Of a DNA stretch of 64,000 nt, positions 51,690 through 59,826 are shown in pieces. This stretch comes from Pseudescherichia sp039594205 (GTDB lineage: Bacteria > Pseudomonadota > Gammaproteobacteria > Enterobacterales > Enterobacteriaceae). The notes beneath the pieces are model-generated. The model searched no databases and was not told the DNA's origin. It saw nothing but the letters and a program-made list of their open reading frames with translations. Made by a program: the position numbers and the translations under genes. Location: contig JBCNNW010000001.1 in the NCBI GenBank assembly GCA_039594205.1, positions 124,001-188,000 on the forward strand, in the 5' to 3' direction. The first letter of the stretch is position 1, and every line of letters starts with the position of its first letter.

Positions 51690-53354
51690 CTATTTCGGGT
51701 TGTTAACTGCTTTTTTTAGGGCCAGACGGGCGGTAATACGTAGCCGCAGCAGCCGCCATAGGATCCACAGCAGCGTGGCGGCAGCAATAGTCGCGGTCAG
51801 CATATAAGTATCGTTATACGCCAGGATATTCGCTTCAACAGAGCTGACGTTTTGTAGCTGGGCAACGGCCTGGGCGCTAAGCAGGGTACTGTCACCAATC
51901 AAATTCTGATATTGCTGGGTGTAGAGCTGAAGGCGCTCGGTCACCAGCGGATCCAGCGTGGTGAGCTGATCCGCCAGCAGGCTGGAGTGGTACTTCTCGC
52001 GCCAGACCTGGAAGGTGCCCAGCACCGCCGATCCAAGCAGGCCGCCGAGGTTCTGGCTCATGCCAAACAGCACCGAGAAGCTCACCAGGTTACGCGGCTC
52101 GGTGACCACGCTGCCGATGCCCGCCAGCATCGCCGGGGCAAGGAAGAAGGCGCTGCCGAAGCCCAGCAGGAACTGGCTCACCATAAACTGATTGGGACGG
52201 GTCAGGCTTGTGGAGTGGCTGTCGATCAGGGAGGCGACGATCATTACCGCCAGCGAGGTGACAATCGGCCAGGCCAGCCGCTGGGGCTTAATGGTCAGGC
52301 AGCTAGCAACAATGCCGCAGACGATGCCGGCAAAAATAGCCCAGGCCAGGTTAGTCATCTGCTCATTTTGCAGGCCAATGTACTGTAGCCAGCCGATGGC
52401 ACCGCTGTTCTGCTCCGCCAGTACGATACGGATCAGGATCATAATCAGTCCCAGCCGCACGATGCTGCCGCTGGAGAGCCAGCGCGTATTGAGCAGCGGG
52501 TTACTGCGGTTGTGCTCAAAGACGATGGCACTCACGATCAGCACCAGCGCCCCCGCCAGCGCCCAGCCGAGCCAGGGGGTTTCGAACCACCACTCCAGAC
52601 GCCCCAGCGACAGCACGGCACAGAGCAGGGCCATGCCCGGCGCAAACAGCATAAAGGTAATAAAATCCTTCTTCTCGAACACTTTTTTTCGATCGCCCGG
52701 CGGCAGCTTAAGCATCACCACGCAGGCCAGTGAGACCAGCGCCAGCCCCAGCTCAAACAGGTACAGACCGCGCCACTCGTCGGTTTGCAGCAGCTCGGTT
52801 GAGAAGAGCCGTGCCATCGGGATCGCCAGCGACGAGCCGGTGATCCCGATGGTCAACGCCTTGAGACGATGGCGGGCAGGCCAGGCCTGGATCTGATAGT
52901 AGATCCCCAGCGAGCTGAGGGCCGCCGCCACCATGCCGTGCGCCGCCCGCACCATGATCGCCGAACTGAGATCGTTGACGAAGAGGTGGAAAAAGGTCAC
53001 CAGCACGTAAAGCACCAGAAACCCTTCAGTAAAAGCGCGCAGGCCATACTGCTGGCGAAACTTCACCAGCAGCAGGTTGATCGAGACGTTGGTCATGACG
53101 TAAACCGCTGGTAGCCAGGCGATCTCCGTTGACCAGGCGGCAAAGGTCCCCTGCAAATTTTGCAGATTGGCGGATACCATCGCATTGCCCAGCGCGCCGG
53201 TCAGACAAACCAGCAGACCCACGATGCCGTAGGCGATACGCTTAGGGACGGGGTGCAGCGGCGTTGAGGGGGACCCCAGCAGCATCGGTTTTTCATGCGC
53301 CGCCCATTCACGGGGTGCATAGGGGTCGCGTTTCGTCAGCTGTCGGTCATCCAT
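51690..53354 (-). CDS. DHA2-family MFS drug efflux transporter (EmrB-like)
   Basis: A 554-residue transporter with about 14 membrane spans, typical of DHA2 proteins. It has a hydrophilic N-terminus (about 40 residues), a first span GIVGLLVCLTGALGNAMVSA and the motif-A-like region after span 2. It is the first gene of a three-gene pump operon inserted between hrpA and ydcF. Drug or metabolite substrates cannot be told. No regulator gene adjoins it, so regulation is unknown. Confidence 0.88.
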   Translation of the reverse strand: MDDRQLTKRDPYAPREWAAHEKPMLLGSPSTPLHPVPKRIAYGIVGLLVCLTGALGNAMVSANLQNLQGTFAAWSTEIAWLPAVYVMTNVSINLLLVKFRQQYGLRAFTEGFLVLYVLVTFFHLFVNDLSSAIMVRAAHGMVAAALSSLGIYYQIQAWPARHRLKALTIGITGSSLAIPMARLFSTELLQTDEWRGLYLFELGLALVSLACVVMLKLPPGDRKKVFEKKDFITFMLFAPGMALLCAVLSLGRLEWWFETPWLGWALAGALVLIVSAIVFEHNRSNPLLNTRWLSSGSIVRLGLIMILIRIVLAEQNSGAIGWLQYIGLQNEQMTNLAWAIFAGIVCGIVASCLTIKPQRLAWPIVTSLAVMIVASLIDSHSTSLTRPNQFMVSQFLLGFGSAFFLAPAMLAGIGSVVTEPRNLVSFSVLFGMSQNLGGLLGSAVLGTFQVWREKYHSSLLADQLTTLDPLVTERLQLYTQQYQNLIGDSTLLSAQAVAQLQNVSSVEANILAYNDTYMLTATIAAATLLWILWRLLRLRITARLALKKAVNNPK

Positions 53355-53513
53355 AGATTGTTAACATTAAGCATTCTGTATTGGTGAGTGTACTAATAGT
53401 TCTGATTATTTATCAAATTAATGAATAAAGCGAAATCAGCGATTAGGAGAGATCGCCTTTTCTTTACCTAAGGCTTTGTTAACCTGCTGGGATATATCCT
53501 GTAGGAGGTGACA

Positions 53514-54317
53514 ATGTTTATGACCCGCTTTCCAATTTTGCCAGAAAAGACGCTGACGGCAGTCAACGTGCTGGGGCGCTGGCTGGCGCAGCATGAGTTC
53601 GATGGTAAGCCGTTACCAGCCCAGGCTGGCTGCCTTGTTCTGGCCGGTAATGCCGTGATCCCCACTATCGATGCCGCCTGTAAGCTGGCCGCATCCTCGG
53701 GGCTGCCGCTGATCGTCAGCGGCGGCATCGGTCACTCAACGCCATTTCTTTACGCCGCCATCGCACGCCACCCGCGCTATAACAAGGTGCGCACTACCGG
53801 ACGTACCGAGGCGGCGATTATTGGTGATATTGCTCGCCAGTTCTGGAAAATACCGGCAGAAAAATTGATGCTGGAGGAGCGCTCAACAAACTGTGGCGAA
53901 AATGCTCGCTTCTCATGGGCGCTGATCCGCGAGCATAGCATTCCGGTAGAAACGCTGGTTGTGGTGCAGGATCCCACTATGCAGCGTCGGACGATGGCGA
54001 CCTTTGCCCGCGTGTTGGCGGAGTTTACCCATGAGGTGCGGTGCGTAAGCTATCCTGGTTTTACCCCTGAGCTTGCCAACGGCAGCCACGGTCTGACCTT
54101 TCTGCCTAAAGAGGAGGGACTCTGGCCAATCGATCGCTATTTGTCGCTGATCCCCGGCGAGCTGGCGCGGCTGCGCGATGATGAGCAGGGCTACGGCCCT
54201 AACGGACGTGACTTCATTGCCCATGTCGATATGCCTGATGAGATAACCCGTGCGTGGCAGGTTATGCAGGCGGATGAGACGCTGATGCCGACCCTGCGAG
54301 CGCGGGCGCTAATATAA
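53514..54317 (+). CDS. ydcF: DUF218-family protein YdcF
   Basis: A 267-residue protein like E. coli YdcF (LAGNAVIPTIDAACKLA, SGGIGHSTPFLY, TNCGENARFS, VVQDPTMQRRTMATF, GYGPNGRDFI). The fold is Rossmann-like with a reported S-adenosylmethionine-binding ability, function unknown. The ATG at 53514 is chosen because AGGAGG ends 5 bases before it; the next ATG (53520) is possible. The order hrpA-ydcF-aldA follows E. coli except for the efflux operon. Confidence 0.9.
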   Translation: MFMTRFPILPEKTLTAVNVLGRWLAQHEFDGKPLPAQAGCLVLAGNAVIPTIDAACKLAASSGLPLIVSGGIGHSTPFLYAAIARHPRYNKVRTTGRTEAAIIGDIARQFWKIPAEKLMLEERSTNCGENARFSWALIREHSIPVETLVVVQDPTMQRRTMATFARVLAEFTHEVRCVSYPGFTPELANGSHGLTFLPKEEGLWPIDRYLSLIPGELARLRDDEQGYGPNGRDFIAHVDMPDEITRAWQVMQADETLMPTLRARALI

Positions 54318-54453
54318 ACGGCTGATGTAGCGCGCTGTTTATTATGAGATCACTCACAAATTCGGCCTGTGGCTCTGTGAAATATTCACGACGCCTGTAA
54401 ATTTTTAACATCAGATTTACTTGTTAAAAACAATCCCATTACAGGAGCAGGAC

Positions 54454-55893
54454 ATGACAGCACCCGTACAGCACCCGATGTATATTGATGGTCAGTTTGT
54501 CACCTGGCAGGGCGAGGCCTGGATTGACGTTGTTAACCCGGCGACCGAAGCGCTGATTTCACGCATCCCTGACGGTACGGCGGAAGATGCGCGTAAAGCC
54601 ATTGATGCCGCCGCTCGCGCCCAGCCTGCATGGGAGGCGCTCCCTGCCATTGAGCGTGCCGGGTGGCTGCGGAAAATCGCGGCAGGGATCCGTGAGCAGG
54701 CCAGCGAAATTAGCGCTCTGATTGTTGAGGAGGGCGGTAAAATTCAGCAGCTGGCTGAGGTTGAGGTCGCCTTTACCGCTGATTACATTGAGTACATGGC
54801 CGAGTGGGCGCGCCGTTACGAAGGTGAGATCCTTCAGAGCGACCGCCCCGGCGAGAACATTCTGGTCTTTAAACGCGCGTTAGGCGTCACCACCGGCATC
54901 CTGCCATGGAACTTCCCCTTCTTCCTGATTGCCCGCAAGCTGGCTCCGGCCCTGGTCACCGGCAATACTATCGTCATTAAGCCGAGCGAGTTCACGCCAA
55001 ACAACGCTATCGCTTTTGCCAAAATCGTCGACAGTATCGGCCTGCCGCGTGGGGTATTTAATCTGGTGCTCGGACGCGGAGAGACCGTGGGTCAGGAGCT
55101 GGCGGGCAACCCGAAGGTGGCGATGGTCAGCATGACCGGCAGCGTCGGCGCAGGGGAGAAGATCATGGCGGCCGCGGCAAAAAATATTACCAAGGTGTGC
55201 CTTGAGCTGGGCGGTAAAGCACCCGCCATCGTGATGGACGATGCCGATCTGGAGCTGGCGGTGAAGGCCATCGTCGACTCACGGGTAATCAATACCGGGC
55301 AGGTCTGTAACTGCGCCGAGCGCGTCTATGTGCAGAAAGGCATTTACGATCGCTTCGTTAACCGTCTGGGGGAGGCGATGAACGCTGTAGAGTATGGCGA
55401 TCCTGCCGCCCGCAACGATATTGCCATGGGGCCGCTCATCAACGCCGCCGCGCTGGCCCGCGTCGAGCAGAAAGTGGCTGGTGCCGTAGAGCAGGGGGCG
55501 AAAATCGCGCTTGGCGGTAAAGCGGTTGAGGGCAACGGCTATTTTTATCCGCCGACGTTGCTACTGGACGTGCGTCAGGATATGACCATCATGCATGAAG
55601 AGACCTTCGGTCCAGTGCTACCGGTAGTGGTCTTTGATACCCTGGAAGAGGCGCTGGAGATGGCTAATGACAGCGAGTATGGTCTAACCTCCTCAATCTA
55701 TACGCAGAACCTTAATACCGCCATGAAAGCGATTAAAGGGTTGAAGTTTGGCGAGACCTACATCAATCGTGAGAACTTTGAAGCGATGCAGGGATTCCAT
55801 GCTGGCTGGCGGAAATCGGGCATCGGCGGCGCAGATGGTCGCCATGGCCTGAACGAGTATCTGCAAACCCAGGTAGTCTATCTGCAGTCGTGA
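54454..55893 (+). CDS. aldA: Lactaldehyde/glycolaldehyde dehydrogenase
   Basis: A 479-residue aldehyde dehydrogenase, the same length as E. coli AldA and near-identical over long stretches. The general base is E251 (LELGGKAP) and the catalytic cysteine C285 (GQVCNCAERV). It oxidises L-lactaldehyde to lactate and glycolaldehyde to glycolate with NAD. The ATG at 54454 follows AGGAGCAGGAC; the upstream TTG at 54421 would add 11 residues without support. Confidence 0.95.
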   Translation: MTAPVQHPMYIDGQFVTWQGEAWIDVVNPATEALISRIPDGTAEDARKAIDAAARAQPAWEALPAIERAGWLRKIAAGIREQASEISALIVEEGGKIQQLAEVEVAFTADYIEYMAEWARRYEGEILQSDRPGENILVFKRALGVTTGILPWNFPFFLIARKLAPALVTGNTIVIKPSEFTPNNAIAFAKIVDSIGLPRGVFNLVLGRGETVGQELAGNPKVAMVSMTGSVGAGEKIMAAAAKNITKVCLELGGKAPAIVMDDADLELAVKAIVDSRVINTGQVCNCAERVYVQKGIYDRFVNRLGEAMNAVEYGDPAARNDIAMGPLINAAALARVEQKVAGAVEQGAKIALGGKAVEGNGYFYPPTLLLDVRQDMTIMHEETFGPVLPVVVFDTLEEALEMANDSEYGLTSSIYTQNLNTAMKAIKGLKFGETYINRENFEAMQGFHAGWRKSGIGGADGRHGLNEYLQTQVVYLQS

Positions 55894-55977
55894 TTGATTC
55901 TGCCCAATAATATTTAATGAAGTTTTAATCAAAGCCCGGTATGTTTGCTTTTTACTGTTTTAGATAAGGAAAATCTG

Positions 55978-56508
55978 ATGCGCAGCAAATATTCCGGGTT
56001 ACAAATAACCATCCACTGGCTGGTATTTTTACTTGTGGTGGTGGCCTACTGCGCAATGGAATTTCGCGGATATTTTCCCCGTAGCGCCCGTCCGCTGATC
56101 AATATGGTCCACGTCTCCTGTGGCATCTCCATTCTGGTATTAATGGTAACGCGTCTGCTGGTGCGCCTGAAGCTGCCTGCGCCGCTAATTACGCCCAAAC
56201 CAAAGGCGATGATGACGGGTATGGCGCATCTTGGTCATCTGGTCATTTACATTCTGTTTATCGCCCTGCCGATTATTGGCCTGCTGATGATGTGGAATCG
56301 CGGTAACACCTGGTTTGCCTTTGGCATTGCAATGCCGCACGCCAGCGAGTCGGATTTCGATCTGGTCGATACCCTGAAAAGCTGGCACGTTACCCTGGCG
56401 ACGCTGGGCTACTACGTGATCGGCCTGCACGCCGCCGCTGCGCTAATACATCACTACGTCTGGAAAGATGATACGCTCCTGCGCATGATGCCAGGCAAGC
56501 GGCGCTAG
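55978..56508 (+). CDS. cybB: Cytochrome b561
   Basis: A 176-residue inner-membrane di-haem cytochrome with four spans. Histidines sit in IHWLVFLLV, HVSCGISIL and LHAAAALIHHY. It matches E. coli CybB closely (FRGYFPRSARPLINMVHVSC, SLKSWHVTLATLGY). It passes electrons from ubiquinol and can react with superoxide. The ATG at 55978 follows AAGGA. It follows aldA, as in the E. coli order apart from gapC. Confidence 0.94.
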   Translation: MRSKYSGLQITIHWLVFLLVVVAYCAMEFRGYFPRSARPLINMVHVSCGISILVLMVTRLLVRLKLPAPLITPKPKAMMTGMAHLGHLVIYILFIALPIIGLLMMWNRGNTWFAFGIAMPHASESDFDLVDTLKSWHVTLATLGYYVIGLHAAAALIHHYVWKDDTLLRMMPGKRR

Positions 56509-56529
56509 ATGCTTTACCGGGTCCTGACA

Positions 56530-57201
56530 CTACTCTAGCGGCTCGACCATCTCCGGACCCTGGTTTTTAATATTTCCCACCGCGCGCGTAACCGGGTGCC
56601 AGATGAACATCTCTGCCGGCACTGCGCCGCGCTTTGCAATATCTTCCGCATCCTTACCGCTGGTCGCCTGCCGTAGCCACGCTCGGGCGGCTTCTGGCGT
56701 GAGTACCAGCGGTCGTCGGTCATGGATATCAATCAGACCCTTATCGGCCGCGGCGGTAACAATCAGAAAGCCTTCATTTTCGTCGCCGCGTTCAAACGGC
56801 GCGCTGCCGATGGCCGCCATCAGGATTAGCTGACCGTCGCTGCGGTGGATAAAGTAAGGTTGCTTTTTGTCCCCTTCCTTTTTCCATTCGAACCAGCCGT
56901 CGGCAAAGCAGATGGCGCGTCCATGCTGCCACAAAGGTTTAAACATTCTGCTGCTGGCAGCGGTTTCGACGCGGGCGTTGATCAGCGCAGGCTTATCCCA
57001 CCAGCCGGGCGCGTAGCCCCAGTGAACGGGATCCAGCGCCAGCCTCTCTTCACGCTCACTCAACAGAAGTACTTTGGTGCCAGGCGCTACGTTATATCGC
57101 CCAATGGGTTCGGGGTCGAAAGGAATATTGCGCTCTGCCTCGTCAGCAAAAAGGGCCAGATACTCTTCCCGCACCTGCGTCTGAGCAAATCGTCCACACA
57201 T
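56530..57201 (-). CDS. SRAP/HMCES-family protein (YedK-like)
   Basis: A 223-residue SRAP protein. The catalytic cysteine is C2 (MCGRFAQ), the conserved WGYAPGW, NARVET and WFEWKK segments follow, and the late acidic active-site region is in RRPLVLTPEAA. SRAP proteins form a covalent link with abasic sites in single-stranded DNA and protect them. The ATG at 57201 follows AGGAGGTCTCT and places Cys at position 2, which requires removal of Met; a longer frame upstream is not used. Confidence 0.93.
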   Translation of the reverse strand: MCGRFAQTQVREEYLALFADEAERNIPFDPEPIGRYNVAPGTKVLLLSEREERLALDPVHWGYAPGWWDKPALINARVETAASSRMFKPLWQHGRAICFADGWFEWKKEGDKKQPYFIHRSDGQLILMAAIGSAPFERGDENEGFLIVTAAADKGLIDIHDRRPLVLTPEAARAWLRQATSGKDAEDIAKRGAVPAEMFIWHPVTRAVGNIKNQGPEMVEPLE

Positions 57202-57316
57202 AGAGACCTCCTGTTTTAATACAGAAAGTATAGAGGGGGATGCGGGATGACAGCGGCTGGTATATAAATAGCTGCTAATACCTACGCCACTATCTTTAGC
57301 CAATGAGGATCGCCCT

Positions 57317-57568
57317 GTGCTCGAGCTAAGACCTAACTGTGAGTGCTGCAACATCGATTTGCGGCCCGATTCTACCGAGGCGCTGATCTGTTCGTTTGAG
57401 TGTACATTTTGTGCCAGCTGTGCGGAAACAATGGCGATGTGCTGCCCAAACTGCGGCGGCGAGTTGCTACGCAGGCCGCGCAGGGCAGCAGAGAAGCTAA
57501 TTAAGAGTCCTGCATCAACGACGCGGGTGTTCAAACCTCAGGGCTGTGCTGATGGTGGCAGCGCTTAG
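57317..57568 (+). CDS. DUF1272 small zinc-ribbon protein
   Basis: An 83-residue protein with the DUF1272 layout: LRPNCECCNIDL, CSFECTFCASCAE and CCPNCGGEL give four cysteine pairs for two zinc sites. The GTG start at 57317 places the domain at its usual first residues. The last 30 residues are basic and variable. Role unknown; the gene stands alone. Confidence 0.85.
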   Translation: MLELRPNCECCNIDLRPDSTEALICSFECTFCASCAETMAMCCPNCGGELLRRPRRAAEKLIKSPASTTRVFKPQGCADGGSA

Positions 57569-57611
57569 CGACAGCAGGCCGATGCTGCGCCTGCTGTAGG
57601 AAGTTTAAAAG

Positions 57612-57821
57612 CTAGTTGAAAGAGGGTATAGATAAAGGTTCTAACCTGATAACGAAGTGGTTATTAGACCGCTTTATCTCTGCGCCCTTATCGCCATACT
57701 CATCGGCAATCTGGAAAAACGCATCGGTATCAATATCGAAATCCAGCTCAACCTCCCGATGTTTACCGGAGTTGAGTAGCTCATATGCCTGATCAAGATC
57801 GTACGCTTTAGCTGTGGCCAT
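57612..57821 (-). CDS. Hypothetical protein, 69 aa
   Basis: A 69-residue acidic protein starting MATAKAYDLDQAYELLNSGK and containing a DFDIDTDAFFQIADEYGDKG stretch. The ATG is preceded by GGGGAG. No domain is recognised. Amphipathic character and a plausible ribosome site support translation. Confidence 0.65.
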   Translation of the reverse strand: MATAKAYDLDQAYELLNSGKHREVELDFDIDTDAFFQIADEYGDKGAEIKRSNNHFVIRLEPLSIPSFN

Positions 57822-57927
57822 CAGACGTCTCCCCTTAGTGGTTGCATAACGACCTTAAGTTTACCTGAGTTGTCTATTTTTGCAGCGGAAACCAGAAAGT
57901 TCTAACGCTGTGTTAGACAGGACCGCT

Positions 57928-58083
57928 TCAAAGGGTCATGCCAATCACCGCATTGACCATTGACGAACACATAAAAACACCGCCAACAATGAGCCAGACG
58001 GATTGCTTCAGCCTTGCTGCGAGAAGAAGGAAGACCACGGAAGAGATAAAAAAAGGAATGGCAATAATAGTAAATGTGTTCAT
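57928..58083 (-). CDS. Small membrane protein, 51 aa
   Basis: A 51-codon frame reading MNTFTIIAIPFFISSVVFLL, a short polar turn AARLKQS and a second span VWLIVGGVFMC, ending GMTL. The ATG at 58083 follows GGAAG with 5-base spacing. Two predicted membrane segments and a good ribosome site support a real small gene. I do not recognise a family. Confidence 0.6.
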   Translation of the reverse strand: MNTFTIIAIPFFISSVVFLLLAARLKQSVWLIVGGVFMCSSMVNAVIGMTL

Positions 58084-58256
58084 ATCGGCTTCCGTTTGAT
58101 TTGTTAGCTATTTTAGCAGTACTAAAACAACAGATTACCTTTGCTTTGTGCCCTTTAGTACGCCTGGATAAGGTAGGTTAAGGTATAGCAAGCCTATCCA
58201 CTATTACTTCACCAAACAGGCGATGATCGGGATTGGAACTCGCATAAAAGCATGAT

Positions 58257-58280
58257 AGCCGCCGTCTGGCGGCTTTTTTA
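58257..58280 (+). terminator. Strong intrinsic terminator without an upstream gene
   Basis: AGCCGCC (58257-58263) and GGCGGCT (58268-58274) form a 7-base stem with a GTCT loop, followed by a six-T run. On the plus strand the nearest upstream gene ends at 57568, so this terminator may end a small RNA or an untranslated transcript starting in 58090-58230. Confidence 0.8.
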
Positions 58281-58351
58281 TTATCAATGCCGAAGTTTGC
58301 ATTAGCACATCACGATAAGGTCATTTCTTGTAAACATGGGACTGCTAACAA

Positions 58352-58765
58352 ATGAAAACAGTGCTTGTAGTGGCAGTGGCTATTGGTCTGATGGGCTGCA
58401 CGCCCAAATCTGGGTCTGATCAACAGGCGAAGCTAGCGCCACAGAAACAAATTCTTGCTCCACAACTTCTGGTGAAAAAAAGGGACAGCGGCGCGGTTGT
58501 GATCAAGCGCGATGGGAGTTTTACGGGTAATACATGCTTAAGTCGTGTCTACATTAATGGCAAACCGGTAGCCGATTTAGATACCTCACAAGAGGTCATT
58601 GTCTATCCGTCGCCTGGAGAGTATGTCATTAGTACCTTGCCGAAAGATTTCTGCAGCGGGAGCATGAGCGCCCAGTCTGCCGACATTGACGCAGGCAGTA
58701 CATTGACATTTCGTATCGGGTACGCTCCAGATGGTGACTTCGGCATCTATCCGTCCAGTCATTAA
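58352..58765 (+). CDS. Putative lipoprotein, 137 aa
   Basis: A 137-residue protein with a lipoprotein signal peptide (VAVAIGLMGCTPK, C16) and a beta-rich mature part (SCL-type CLSRVYINGKPVADLD, then a PSPGEYVISTLPKDFC segment). It resembles small enterobacterial lipoproteins of unknown role. Two mature cysteines (near residues 69 and 101) could pair. Starts at an ATG; no good ribosome site was seen. Confidence 0.65.
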   Translation: MKTVLVVAVAIGLMGCTPKSGSDQQAKLAPQKQILAPQLLVKKRDSGAVVIKRDGSFTGNTCLSRVYINGKPVADLDTSQEVIVYPSPGEYVISTLPKDFCSGSMSAQSADIDAGSTLTFRIGYAPDGDFGIYPSSH

Positions 58766-58783
58766 AACATTAGGCGTCGATTA

Positions 58784-58815
58784 TTAATCAACCCACGCCA
58801 TCGTGGGTTGATTAA
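58784..58815. terminator. Bidirectional terminator hairpin
   Basis: TTAATCAACCCACG and CGTGGGTTGATTAA form a perfect 14-base-pair stem with a CCAT loop, then TTTG. It lies between the lipoprotein and the opposing gene and can serve both strands. Confidence 0.75.
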
Positions 58816-58848
58816 TTTGATGTCATAGATACATATTAAAATAAATAT

Positions 58849-59199
58849 TTAATTATGAAGGTTAGATTTTTTAATTCCATATGGACACTGTTTAAATTGG
58901 CATGAAGAGCTTTTTAAACAGGGGCCATTAACGTCGGGTGAATTTGCTGGACAGTGCGTCGTTTTGATAAATCTGCTCCACAACTCAGTACTAAAAGGGA
59001 ATGCATGTATAATATTGATATTTTTGAACGGACCATTGCTTGCAAAACCGATATCACCTGTTGAAATACTGTGCCCAGATCGTAAGAAAAAATCACTTCT
59101 GTACCACAATATCAATTTTAAGTTCCGGGAGGAGGATACTGCGGCAAAGAAGGTCCCAGTGCAAGGGCTGGCTAGCGAGTCGATGATTTTCCATTCCAT
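58849..59199 (-). CDS. Hypothetical protein, 116 aa
   Basis: A 116-residue protein starting MEWKIIDSLASPCTGTFFAA. The ATG at 59199 follows AAGGAG with 5-base spacing, strong support for translation; the upstream frame lacks it. It has six cysteines, four of them in the C-terminal third (HCPANSPDVNGPC, SCQFKQCP), and a hydrophobic early segment. It is in an AT-rich region with no recognised family, so an acquired orphan is likely. An overlapping plus-strand frame is ignored as a shadow. Confidence 0.55.
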   Translation of the reverse strand: MEWKIIDSLASPCTGTFFAAVSSSRNLKLILWYRSDFFLRSGHSISTGDIGFASNGPFKNINIIHAFPFSTELWSRFIKTTHCPANSPDVNGPCLKSSSCQFKQCPYGIKKSNLHN

Positions 59200-59826
59200 G
59201 TTTTCTCCTTTTGACAACACTGAATCGCAATAGTAAAAAAACTTACAGCTGCAAAAACAATAGTCACTGCATGTGACTAAAAATGTAGCAGTTTGAGTTA
59301 AGGTGTCAATGATTTTTGTTATACCTTAAATTTCTTTGAAAAAATGTCTTTAATTTATAGTGCTTTACAAAGTTAAACATCTCTTTTTGATATGGAGCAA
59401 TTTAGGCTGTAAATATAAGAAGGTGTAAACTTTGATATATGCTGCGCTTCAGTCTACGGGCATGCTCATAGTCTGTACGTCTGATACGATCGCGCCACGA
59501 GTGGATGTTTCAGAGTAGATAAGAAATGGATTAAAACTGCGCAAGCCGGGCGGTTGTTTACGTATATAGTCAATATTTTTCACATCGCCCATGTAACAAT
59601 CACATGCAGAAATAGTGTCATCGAGGAATTATCTTTTGACGTGAGTAAAAATGCCAGGCTTCATGCGTGGCGATCTGTGAAATACATAATTAATATTAAA
59701 ATGTAAAAAAATGAGAGCCAGATCGGGACGCTGATGTAACGAGAAGACATGTGAACTGGCTTACATTTTTGACCTCCGTCACACTCTATAGTTACTGCAC
59801 ATGAAATTGAGAAACAGTAACGGTAT
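59200..59826. other. AT-rich intergenic upstream of the LacI-type gene
   Basis: This 627-base gap shows no gene. It holds a CRP-like site at 59750-59765 (TGTGA, six bases ACTGGC, TTACA) and a long inverted repeat (GTTACTG at 59791-59797 with CAGTAAC at 59815-59821) right before the LacI gene. Low GC and many short stop-broken frames suggest accessory DNA. Confidence 0.5.
59750..59765 (+). promoter_or_regulatory. CRP-like site upstream of the LacI-type gene
   Basis: TGTGA-ACTGGC-TTACA matches the CRP half-sites at nine of ten positions, 62 bases before the LacI-type ATG. Catabolite control of a sugar cluster would fit. Confidence 0.5.

Noticed and set aside
54340..54400. GTGAAATATTCAC upstream of aldA as a CRP site
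   Set aside because: The half-sites are three bases apart instead of six, so it does not fit the CRP spacing.
57202..57534. N-terminal extension of the SRAP gene
   Set aside because: SRAP proteins need Cys at position 2 after Met; the ATG at 57201 with AGGAGG is the true start.
58964..59233. Plus-strand frame of 89 codons overlapping the cysteine-rich orphan
   Set aside because: The minus-strand frame has a much stronger ribosome site; this one has no support beyond being open.
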